Source of the DNA: Manduca sexta
Lineage: Eukaryota > Arthropoda > Insecta > Lepidoptera > Sphingidae
Assembly (NCBI RefSeq): GCF_014839805.1
Contig: NC_051120.1
Location: forward strand, 11,656,001-11,720,000
Length of the DNA stretch: 64,000 nucleotides
Reading direction: 5' to 3'
Shown here: in pieces, positions 49,811 through 60,318 of the stretch
Numbering within the stretch: position 1 is the stretch's first letter
Layout of the letters: each line of letters begins with the position of its first letter
Notes under the pieces: generated by a model
What the model was told of the DNA's origin: nothing
Seen by the model: only the letters and a program-made list of their open reading frames with translations
Database searches by the model: none
Program-made: the position numbers and the translations under genes

Positions 49811-50314
49811 ATGGAAATTGCTTTTTGCATTAATTGTGGCTCTGCTGGTGGGTCCATGGTGTTGGAGAACGAGCAGATTCGCCATTGTATACAACAATGG
49901 ACAGCGCCTCGTTTGGTAAGCACATTTTTCTTTAATCGTACAAGTTTAACTGCCACCAAACTTCTAGTTCGCTCCTCAGTTCCTGTTCTTGGTAACTGCG
50001 TGGAGACAGCGAACAGAGTCTGTATACTACCTACTACACACTTTAGCATGTGGCTGTGGCAACTTAAGAGCAAACTAGCAATTATATTGTTGTTTAAAAA
50101 ATGTGTGTCATATGCTTGAAGGTTTTTTACATTTAATTCAGCTGGAAGATTTGAATACATAAATCTGCTTTCCGTGTGACACAATATTAATATATTGCCA
50201 TTCTAATTTGAGCATAATGTGTTTGTTTGTTTTTTCTTTCAGGTTGTAGCCCTTGATCTTATATGTACAGCATGTTGGAACACGGCCCAAAGCCTATACA
50301 TACTTCAGCTGTAA
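49811..50314 (+). pseudogene. Small two-exon Cys/Trp ORF (CxxC...WxxPR...CxxCW), probable relic
   Basis: Exon 49811-49915 starts with ATG and encodes MEIAFCINCGSAGG through CIQQWTAPRL. A GT-AG intron (gtaagc ... ctttcag) joins it in phase 0 to exon 50243-50314, VVALDLICTACWNTAQS, then TAA: 58 residues. The pattern CxxC, then WxxPR, then CxxCW could form a small zinc site. It resembles short uncharacterised insect ORFs I have seen, sometimes with the unit repeated; this is memory, not a search. In another frame just downstream (about 50295-50577) lies a second half-unit, SKSCVLCTRMLE then SHQI then LERLAPLEV. A frameshift between AQS and that segment would explain the break, so I call it a decayed copy. 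It may instead be a genuine short protein. Confidence 0.4.
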
Positions 50315-51147
50315 CAATGTTAGTAAAAGCTGCGTGCTCTGTACTAGAATGTTGGAACTCCAGACTCGCTCACATCAAATAATTCCATTAACGACAAATA
50401 CTCCACATCATGTTTATAGCAGAAATATCATTTTAGAAAGACTTGCACCATTGGAGGTACATATAATGAAAGATTATATTAATTTAACTAATATGGTGTT
50501 TGGCAAAACTGAATTGATAAATTATACCATAACAACAACCCTCCTGCACAATACTCAGATATTTTATAAAACAATGTAGGTGATGAGGAAATAAATAATA
50601 TGAACTGAATTTTTTTTTTTATTTGTTTAATTTAATCCTACATGCCCTGAGAGTCTACCAAAAGTGTGTTAAATATGCCATGCTTCTGATGAAGCGTGAA
50701 TGCTCAACAGTGCGCCTCTGTCTGTCTCTTCGGGGAATATGTACGTATATATAGAAAATACATAAAATCTGAAAGGTACTCTTAGAGGATATAAATACTA
50801 TAACTACATAGTTAGGTACCTTATTACTTATAAAAAAATATATGAATCAAGTCTTAAAATAGCCTGATTTAATCAGATACCTACATAGTGATGAATCTTT
50901 AGGGCTTATATATATTAGATAGGTAATTATATCAATAAAAAGCATATTTAAAGCGTAAATGATAGGACTATAAATCTATCTTGAACATTGAAAAGCTTTC
51001 AATGTTTACTATCAATTATAACCTCAAAATCTCATCGTTTTTTTGGATTAATGCGATACCCCAGCTTGTCCGTGTGATAAATAATATGTCATGAGAATTT
51101 ATTAATGATTCTAAATATTACAAACATTTTTCCATTGCTGTTGGTTC

Positions 51148-51300
51148 CAGGGCGAATTATGTATGGGCACAGAACAATGTCCTTTCGGACTCCGAGCTGT
51201 ACTGAGCAGAGGAACCCAATATCAGATTGCCCGACAAGGGATTTTAACCCAGAACCATAGAGTAATTAATATACTACGTAACACCTAAAACTTCAGAGTG
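51148..51300 (-). mobile_element. SINE family A fragment beside EcKL
   Basis: Partial inverted copy: actccgagctgtactgagca, then gcccgacaagggattttaac. It lies about 75 bp from the fifth EcKL exon, where the missing last exon would be expected, and may interrupt that region. Confidence 0.5.
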
Positions 51301-51373
51301 GTGTAGTGTACACGCATTACCACCCGGCAATCAAAGTAATGCACGACAAAATTATTGTTAAAGGTAAATTTAC

Positions 51374-54021
51374 CTTGGATTGATACAAATTTGGCGCCTC
51401 GTTGCTTTCACACTTCATTATAGGGTACATGTCTAGAGCTATGCCGAGCCCGAAACGACTTTTCTCTTTGAACTCTTTTAACAACCTGCAAATATATTTA
51501 TTATTTATTTAGGCACACCAACATATAATTAAAATTTACATATAAGATAAGTAAGTGGGTAATAAATGCTTCGTCATGGGTACAGGATGAGAACAAAGGG
51601 AAGGAATTTTAAAATCTCACACAGCCGGAACTAATATCGAGGTCTAGGCTGCGGCTCAATGCTTGTAGTCTATAATTCTGCTTCCCTACTGTTAATGGAC
51701 AACAATAAAACGAGCAACTTGGTCGTTTTATTCGGCAGTATAAAAACAATTATCCTACGTTGTCGATAATTTAATTATTTTAACAGCTTTAATTACAAAA
51801 ATATACTCACAGTTCATACAAAGCTTCCTCGTTAGGAGCGCCGCAGAACAGCGAGTCATCATCGCTGAGCTCCAGCAGCCGTTGATGCAGTTCTGCCGTG
51901 TAGTGGCGGAGGAGGGGTGTGAGGTGCTCCACCCTCTGCCACCTCTCCAGGCAGAGGTACATTATGTACGCCAAGTCCAACGCTGGGGAGGCGTAGCGGA
52001 CTAGCTGGAAATCTACCAGGTACATCTGGAAGAAGCGTTAGCCTTAGCCAAGACCTTGTCTATATAAACAGTTCTGTAAGTTGTAGTGCACGAATGCCTA
52101 GTTGAGAATAAAATATTCTATCGAAACGGATATCTGCAGGTCCAAGACACAATGTATCTCTGACGTTTTAAAGATATGTTTGTATCAAACAATAATCGCG
52201 CGCTTTACGGTGGAGAAAAGATGGGAGAAAGTACAGAGCTGGTATTATTATTAGGATTTAGTCTTATTGATATAAGTTTTAATGAGTGATTTTGGGTATC
52301 TCGTGATAAATAATAAATATAACTTATAAGTTATATTTATTATTTATCACGAGATAAATAATAAATATAACTTATAAGTTATATAAGATGTAGAGTCAAA
52401 GTAGGTATATATACCTACTTTGACTCTGTGCCATTAAAATTATTTGTGTTTATATTTGGTATTTGTTACAATTTTTTTATTACCTACCTCAGAAATAGCG
52501 CCATCGACACTACGAAATAAGAAGTTATTTGTCCAACAGTCGCCATGACAGATGACCGCCAATGGTTCACTCGGCGCTACCAGATCTACCATATTCTTGA
52601 AGAAAGTGTCTTCGCTGCAGAACTCTTTGAACTTCTCCAGATATAGCTCCTTATCTTCTGAATCTTGAAGCTCTTCCTCTACCATAGCGATTGCGTTGTG
52701 GATCGCTTCTCGATAGTACTCTTTGTAGTAATCATCGTTTTCGGATAAGAAAAATACTGCAAAAGGGAAAATATTAAATTAATTACGTGGGATGCTTACC
52801 AACCTGACATTAATAATCTTTAGTATGTCCCTGTTACTTCTTATTAGCAACAGAATTTATAGTTATATGTGATAGATAGTACGGAGGGTCTAATTTCATT
52901 GATGATGATAAATAAACAACGTTTGTAGGTACAAACGTTTCGTTCAACGAAGGTTCGTTCCTTTCCTTTACACTCAAATAGAATTTGGTTTGATGAAGAT
53001 AATGTGTAACAGATTTACTGGTCTTAATACTGCTGCCATTTACGTCAGATATCACGTCGTTGACTCCTGGTACCACTTACACATGTGTTATTCTATACAT
53101 AAGTATTTAAATTAAACTAAACACATACCTTCTGAAATTCCATCTTTCGAGTTCAGCAGCTCGTAAAACTCATCAGGGCTGTGACACTTCATGGCCAGGG
53201 ACAGGGCGTGGAAATGCGCCAGATTTTTGAGCACTACATAAGTCTGTTCAATAGTCAATCCTTGCTTCCTATCTGGCATTACGAACCCATATTGCTTCAA
53301 ATCTTTGAGGACCACGCAGTCGTTCCTCGCAAGGTAGCATTTTGGTATAGAATTAAAGGGGTCTTTCACACTCCCCCACTGGGACTGAAAGTTAGCCAAC
53401 GTCGGCCAAATCTTGTTGTAAAATGCCACTTCGTTGCAGAAAAGCTCATCGCTTTTGAAAGCTTCTCTCATCACCACGTTTTCTGGCAGGCATTTGTATA
53501 TTATGGACCCTTCCCATGGTATTTCTGATTCGGAATCGTCTGTTTGGGATTTCTGAATACCTTTGAGAGTAATACGGTATACCATTGAGGTGTAATTGTC
53601 GCCTCTTTTGGAGCCTGGTGCACCCTGGTGAGAATAAATGGATTTGGTTAGTGAAAATCATCGTCATATATTACAAGTATATATCTGAATTTTAGAACGT
53701 GACAGTAGCTAGTGCCCACAAATAACACAGTATTTTGGTACAAATGATTTCAAATAGAGAAGAATTATGAGGTAGCATATATGAATACTTAACACTCACT
53801 CAAAAAGTTTCTGACTTTTATTGAACTTAGAACCAACCGTTTATGACCACGCATTATTTAGTTGCATAGAGCATACATTTAATCTTCAGTACTTCAGGAA
53901 TGCTTCTATCAACATGATGTTGTTAACCTATACCATCTCTTACCTCAAAACTCTGTAGTATAACATCAGGATGTTCTTCTCGGAGGAATCCTTGCAGGAA
54001 CTCTAGCGTGATGTGTGTCAT
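51374..54021 (-). CDS. EcKinase-like (CHK/DUF1679-type) small-molecule kinase, five exons, 3' exon not found
   Basis: Minus-strand exons: 54021-53944, 53624-53129, 52756-52488, 52025-51811, 51485-51374, all with GT-AG junctions and one continuous frame of 390 codons. Family signatures: KGDNY-type loop as KRGDNYTSMVYRI; the Lys of IIYKCLP; VLKDLKQYGFVM; the catalytic loop HGDCWTNNFLFR; and the metal-binding DFQ in LVDFQLVRYASPALDLAYIMYL. These belong to insect ecdysteroid-kinase-like (EcKL, formerly DUF227/CHK) enzymes, which phosphorylate steroids or detoxification products in the cytosol. The start is the first in-frame ATG (MTHITLEFLQ) at 54021; an in-frame stop lies upstream of it. The open end after NLYQSK and the family length (about 400-420) imply one more short exon to the left, not identified. 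A TATA-like motif sits at about 54173-54178. Confidence 0.9.
52026..52487 (-). other. EcKL intron carrying two perfect palindromes
   Basis: Intron between the HGD exon and the DFQ exon. It contains a perfect 60-bp palindrome at 52297-52356, centred on AACTTATAAGTT, whose arm is partly repeated again to about 52383, and a separate perfect 36-bp palindrome at 52392-52427 centred on GGTATATATACC. Splice sites at both ends are intact. Confidence 0.85.
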
Positions 54022-54738
54022 GACTGCCGGCTGTTGCAGGACTGGGACGACTAACTGTCTTGTTGTTGCACTGGCACCGTTCGTTACGTGCCTTTCTGTT
54101 GTGACTAGCGGTTTGGGAAAATTTAACACTACTCAGGACTATGTAGCATGAGAAAGATGAAGAGGTTTTGAGCTTATATTCCGGCTGAGCCGAGTATTGC
54201 AGAGTAGGGAATATAATTAGAGAGTATTGACAAGCGTAATATTAGGAGAAGACAGTCACGAGTTAATTATCCAAGTCCAGAGATGTGCAAGGAATGCACA
54301 TATTTTTTTGAAACATCTCATTTCCTTTGAATCAATTTCATGTAATTGAAACAAAATTCCTCATTTTATATTAGTATTATGTTTCTATAAAGCGTTGTCA
54401 AAACAACGAGAGTATACCATCTAGTGCGATTTTCGTACTTTTAACATGCATTGTCTCGTCCAGAAATCCCTCAATGATACTCAAGTATGGTCACAACACA
54501 AGTGTGGGGTTTGCTATTGAATTGCCTGTTTGGGGTCGCCATGATTGGATAATGCCGCGTCTCCACAACCGACGGTTAACTACATAATATGTAATCGGAT
54601 ATTTGTATCGCCCTCCCTATTTGCGCAACAGTTCGTATAAATAGTTGACAGGTATTTATAATAAATAATTCAAGGAAAATAACTTGAGTGTAGTGTGACG
54701 AACTTACGTCTTAGTACTTATATAATGATTTAATTATA

Positions 54739-54984
54739 CATATCTCACGCCTTTATCCCCGAAGGGCTAGGCAGAGGTGCACCCAGAGCATCCACTTTCC
54801 GCCTATGTGTTCTGTCCCATGATGTGATAGAGGGCGAGCCTATCGCCATATCGGACAACAAATTCCAGGCTCCGGTCTGATATTCAGGAGAAAAACCCAA
54901 TCTCTGTTTGCCCGACCCGAGATTTAAACCCGGGACTATAGAACGGTCTCATACAGCGCAATACAACTACGCCATTGAAGCAGT
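54739..54984 (-). mobile_element. SINE family A, inverted, between EcKL and Cks
   Basis: From tctcacgcctttatccccga to cgccattgaagcagt, near full length. It lies in the divergent intergenic region, about 0.7 kb upstream of the EcKL start codon. Confidence 0.75.
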
Positions 54985-56284
54985 GAGAAATATTGTACCT
55001 CATGTAATTCATTATGTTTATTCATATATAAAATTAAAGAGATTTCGGAAAAGTCTTGCGAAAAGAACATTTCGGCCTAGGCGCCAACTCGAGCCACCCT
55101 ACGTAAGCCTAACAAAATTTAAATTCTATTTTCATTCCTCTTTTATTAATTAATTATTATAAAACTTTCCAATTCACTGGTCACTCTTAATCTGAATTGG
55201 GGAGGGAGCTGAACGTGCTTGACCCTGAACCTTTCGGTAGATTCTTTCCTTTCGCGAGATGACTTCTTCGATAAATATTTGGGCCTTTAGCCGTTGTTTA
55301 CTTTATACCTGACTTAATTTTACACCATACTATGTTTGTTTCCTGTCAGCATACTCCAGAAAACTTTAAAATTCATCGGACACTGGAGGCACGGCGTCAG
55401 ACGCATGGCCTCCTGATGTGCTGTCCTTTGATGAACTTCTGTCTTCTGGTCTCCAGCCTTCGACCTCCTCCGAGCTAGCATGGCATCACATCAGCTCGAC
55501 AGAATGGCAACACAGTGTTTTAGTAGCAAGACAATATGCTAGCATTAGAACGGTAACCGGGTAGCGTGGTAGCCCTGTAGCAGGACTAGTAGGGTAGTGC
55601 GGTAGCATGATAACGTAGTATCGTACATTGTATTCGGTGGCATTGTAGTTATGATATTATTGCTGATAGACGATCCAAAGAAAACAAAAAAAGATTTGTG
55701 CCTTTGCCTGCAACTACGCTAGCGTACAGTGTCATATAAGTAACGGTTGAAATTTTTATGAAATACATACAAAACCGTTATTAAAAAATTAAAAAATAAG
55801 TTAGTAGAAGTATAATAAACAATTTATAATAAGACGTACTGCTTAAAAAGGAACGTATTCATTTCACTTGTTTTCCCTCCAAATTTGGAAACGTTCAAAT
55901 ACTACATTCGAAGTATTTCGATTTACTACAATAGTTCGAGCAGCATGGCGTTGCGCGGCAAAATGTTAGTTATGAAACACTATGTACTGAATTAAATACA
56001 AAAAATATGGTCATGTACTACGTACAGTCTAAAGTACTTTTCATAATTTTGTAAGCCTCAAAAATTTTACATTATTATTATTATATATTCGGTTTGTAAT
56101 TGCATGTTAAGAAATAGAATTTACTAGTATAATAATAGGACATAATTAATTTATTTAAAAACAGGTAACTTCGACACATCGAATTAAAAATTATGCTCAA
56201 AAATCTAAAATAAGCATTACTTTTTTAAAACACCAGTTTCCAAACGCATGTCGTTATAACAGCTGTCAATGTGAAAATTTGATT
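54985..56284. other. Spacer between EcKL and Cks
   Basis: Apart from the SINE to its left it contains a stretch at 55555-55625 with repeated GTAGC/GGTAG words (for example tagcgtggtagccctgtagc), a degenerate 9-11 bp simple repeat. No exon was recognised. Confidence 0.4.
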
Positions 56285-56411
56285 TTCCTTCGGTTTTCGG
56301 CTATTCGTCAGACAGATTGTGTGAAAGAAATTAATCTACCTGAAATTTTCCCTGACTTTTTTGTGATTTTTGTCTGATAACACTACTTAATTAGTAGTTG
56401 AGTGAGCCAAC
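56285..56411 (+). promoter_or_regulatory. Probable Cks 5' UTR and promoter-proximal region
   Basis: Sequence upstream of the Cks ATG. The ATG has a reasonable insect context (gagccaacATG). No TATA box is obvious, as is common for housekeeping genes. The neighbouring EcKL start lies 2.39 kb away in the opposite direction. Confidence 0.3.
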
Positions 56412-57337
56412 ATGCCTGTGGACCAAATTCAGTATTCAGAAAGGTACACCGATGACGTATACGAATACAGGTAAAGTTGATGTAATTCTGGCGCATTTTG
56501 TAACATTTCTTATGTTTTTCTGTTTCAAGAAACTTATTAATCTTATTTCGACTGCACATGTGTGTTACCACGCCGTGTAAACTAACTATTTTATATTTTG
56601 AACGTTATTTTGAAGTAGTTACATGATCCAATATGGTTACACTAATAGAACGTGTAATTTTGTAAATTCGTTATCAAAATACATTAAATAATATAATATT
56701 TTTTACAATGATATTATGACGGCCAGGTTATGTGGACATTCATGAATAGTCTGGTTAAATGGTAAAAATAATTTTATCATACATTGCTTAAGGTGACATG
56801 ATGCATGTTTGAATGTCTGGATTATGAAATGCATAATATATTCTAATGTATTTTTATTATCACAATTCCCCTACACTAAGCATTATTACACTAAATTTGT
56901 TTTAAATTTTATCATGCAAGTTGCCTAATTAACCTAAATAAAGTAAAGCTAAGGTGTAGATAATTATTAATCAAAGATATTTTTTTTCTTTTAATACATA
57001 TTTTTATTCAAATAAATGAAACAGCAAACAAGTCACTTACCCAAGGTAAAAAAAAACTGATATGTTAGTTTTTCATGTATTTACATATTTAATAACCTAT
57101 TCTATAATTTTCAGGCATGTCATCCTACCACCAGATATCGCCCGTCTTGTCCCAAAATCCCACTTGATGACGGAAACAGAGTGGCGCAACCTCGGAGTGC
57201 AGCAGAGTCCAGGTTGGTTACATTTCATGGTACACAATCCTGAGCCTCATGTCCTGCTGTTCCGGAGACCGAGAACTGACATTCCAACTCCTGTGAATGG
57301 ATTGGATACAAACACCAGCTCGGCTGTGGCGGTTTGA
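56412..57337 (+). CDS. Cks: Cyclin-dependent kinase regulatory subunit (Cks), complete
   Basis: Two exons, 56412-56470 and 57115-57337, phase-2 GT-AG intron, 93 residues. The product starts [15 protein letters not shown] and continues [19 protein letters not shown], then [24 protein letters not shown] and LLFRRP. These are the complete Cks signatures, including the Arg, Ser, Trp and Arg that form the phosphate pocket and the PEP hinge used in strand-swapped dimers. Cks binds CDK1/2 and phosphorylated substrates and works in the nucleus and cytoplasm during mitosis and in SCF-dependent degradation. After RRP the tail reads [19 protein letters not shown], about 15 residues longer than the lysine-rich end of human CKS1/2. 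Insects often have two Cks genes, and I cannot say which this is. Confidence 0.96.
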
Positions 57338-60050
57338 GACTAGATTTGGTGATGTTGCTGATAAAATATTGTTTCTATAGTTATTGAGTATTGTAAATTC
57401 CAATTTCATAAGAATAATGCATAATATGCCTTAATATAAAACTGTGAGACAGTGTCTCTATGTCTAAATTTAGTATTACCGTATTGCAAAGGTAGAAGTA
57501 CTGTTTCTAGACAAAATTGCCTTGAATCCCTAAACCCAAGATAACAAAGAGTAGAAGAAGGTCCCTGATTATTTATTTAGGTTGATTCATTGGGGATTTC
57601 TGGCAATTCAAGGATGTGTTCAAACATGGTAATATGGTGAAATATTCCATAGCAATATAACATCAAGGTAATAAGATGTTTTGACAGATTATGGTGCTTC
57701 TATGGTAATTTCTATTTACATAAGGATACTGCTGTGAGATATTTTCATTGATTGCCCAATATAAGTTATTACCTAATTGGTGAAGAGCAATAATTGGTGG
57801 TTACATTATTGATTTATGTGCAAGTGTCAATTTAAAGATGATGAAAACATGATACAATATTGCATAATTGTTTTTGAAAGATAATGCCTTAGGATGTGTT
57901 TTTTTATATTGGTATTTTGAAAATAGGAAAGATGTATGACATAGGCTTGGAGATATCAATTATGAACAAACACAAATTAACAGCAAACTTATAAATACTT
58001 TTGTAGTCTGAATTATGGTTCAGTGTTCTATCAGCAACATTTATAAGTGTTGACGTAAAATGTGGCGGCTTTTATGCATTTAAGAGTCTATAATTATTGT
58101 GTTATTATATTAGTAACGAAATAAATTGTCACATTTAGGTGAATGCCTACTTAATGTAGAGATATTCTTTATGTGACGTAATTAAATTATTTATTGTATT
58201 AGTGCCTTTAACACTTAAAATGTGCCTATTTCAAAGTTAAATTGGATCTTATTCACTCTTCTCACAAGATTATTTGAGTCATGTTTTATGAATAAAGAAG
58301 TGCCTTTTCCTTTCAATTCAATCTCCAAACAGTGGATTGAGAAGTAAAAACCTTGCATTAAGTTCCATGGTACTACACAGAAAACCTTGATTTATGGTTA
58401 ACACCATGGTAATGTTATTAAATAAATATCAACTAAAGGTTCTAAAATATGTAAATTATTCTTATACGGAAGTCTGATAAGATCCATTGTTAACTTTGGC
58501 TACCAAAAACAATTTATTATTTAGATGAAGATATCTATGAAAGTATGATTCATGTATTGTTATGTATCCTAAATATGAGGCCTGTTTTATGTAAGGTCTG
58601 AAAATCCTATGATAGTTTTCCTAATCAATAAATATAATTAATCTAGAAGCCTTATCTCATTTTGTTGCTTTTCTTGTCAAATATGCATTGGAGATAAAAT
58701 GATTATATGGGTTTTAATCACAACTTGATATTTATTGCTAAGACCCAAGATATATAATTGCTAATGAGATATTATTTTCTTCCAAAATAGCAATTGTCTG
58801 GCTATTAAAGCTGTTCAATAATATAATATTTTATTTGTTCCTGCATTTTTATCGGTCAGAAAATTATATTATATAGTTTAAATTGAAATAATATACTAAT
58901 GTAAGTACTTATAAAACTATGTATTAGGTAATAGAACTTGCAGATAGGGTTGCCAGGTAAATAAAACAATATGCTATGCTATCTAGAGTTTTAAACCTTG
59001 ACTGTGTATTTTATAAATTTTCTTGTTTTTTTTTTTATTTGGTAAACTGTCCCAACTACACCTAGTATTTATGCAGTGAGTTGCATTATTTTTTTTACAT
59101 AGATTTATAAAAAAACAATGTATTGTGAAGAAATTTTTAGGTTAAATAGTATGGATTAAAATATTTACTTATTAACAACATTGAAGTATTGGATGAAATA
59201 TTTGGTGTCACTATCGGCAAGTTCTAAAGAAAGGAACCCTAAAGGTTGTAGTATATTTTATAGTAAATTATATGAGAATGAAAACACTATAAGTTCCTAT
59301 TTTATATATGCAGCAGATTCAAATTACACCAGGGAGTGAAAAAAAAGAACAAAATATATTGATATTTATTTCTACCACTTATGGTAGAGTTACATTTTCT
59401 TATGAGTTTTATTATGGACGCATTGGTAGAAATGTGTAGGGATGTTTTCTTTAGTTTCAATTAGCACATGTAGTACAAAAAGGTAAATGCCCTTATTATT
59501 TTAAATTTACTTTGACTATATTGGTTTTTGCAAAAACTTCTGGTGTCTGGAATGTTATTATTTTTTGCCTGACTTCTTAAATATAAAGTTTTATAGCCAT
59601 AGCAAGGTGATAATGCTTGAATAATAAATGCTGTTAACAATAAGGCTGTTTACCTTATCTCTATTTTATGATTGGTTGATAGAATACTTATTAATTAATA
59701 TTAATTGAAATAACTTATCTTTAAGTTTTAACTATCTTTGTTAACTTGAATACATGTTTATACAATATATTTGTTTTCATTATATGGTTACCAATTCCTT
59801 TAATAGGTATTCAACAAAAGGCTGATTAAATGTAGGAGTCATCAGCTCACACTTGACAACTTCCATAATAAATAATTTTCCATCCAACCTCAATAACAAC
59901 CATTGAAATCATCATGAGATCGGTTAGGAAAATGTACCAATCGGAATAAAGTTTTTTTGGCATGGTTACAAATGTTATTCTAATTAGTTAATTCTTGGAA
60001 ATGTATAGAAGTTTAGATTGGGAGCATTTATTGAAATACGCTTTAAGTTA
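57338..60050 (+). other. Cks 3' UTR and AT-rich spacer
   Basis: Low-GC sequence with candidate poly(A) signals near 58124 (gaaataaat), 58289 (tgaataaag) and 58421 (ttaaataaat). No coding exon or repeat with clear ends was recognised. Confidence 0.4.
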
Positions 60051-60054
60051 TACC

Positions 60055-60318
60055 GACTGCCTCGGTGGCGTAGTTTTACTGCATGCGCAGTTCGACAGCG
60101 CTCAGAGGTTCTGGGTTCGAATCTCCGGTCGGGCAAAATGATATGTGGGATTTTCTGCTCAGTATCAGCCCGGAATCTGGAATATGTGCCCGATATGGCG
60201 ATAGGCTCGCTCCCTATCACATCATGGGACGGAACACACTTGACGAAAAGTGGGTGCCCTGGTTGCGCCTCTGCATACCCCTTCGGGGATAAATGCGTGA
60301 TGGTGTGTGTGTGTGTGC
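60055..60318 (+). mobile_element. tRNA-derived SINE, family A, full length
   Basis: Starts actgcctcggtggcgtagtt, has the B-box-like gggttcgaatctccggtcgg, then ctcagtatcagcccggaatc, atatggcgataggctcgctc and catcatgggac, and ends with a (TG)n run. Clear tRNA-like head and the best-preserved copy. Apparent ORFs across it are accidental. Confidence 0.8.

Noticed and set aside
49726..50184. 152-codon minus-strand ORF
   Set aside because: It overlaps the plus-strand spliced Cys/Trp frame, has no recognised motif and crosses that frame's intron; judged accidental, though not excluded.
53181..53528. 115-codon plus-strand ORF
   Set aside because: Antisense of EcKL exon 2, whose minus-strand frame carries clear family signatures.
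54022..54129. 36-residue N-terminal extension of EcKL
   Set aside because: The extended frame would start at GTG and contains no ATG before 54021; the ATG start fits the family.
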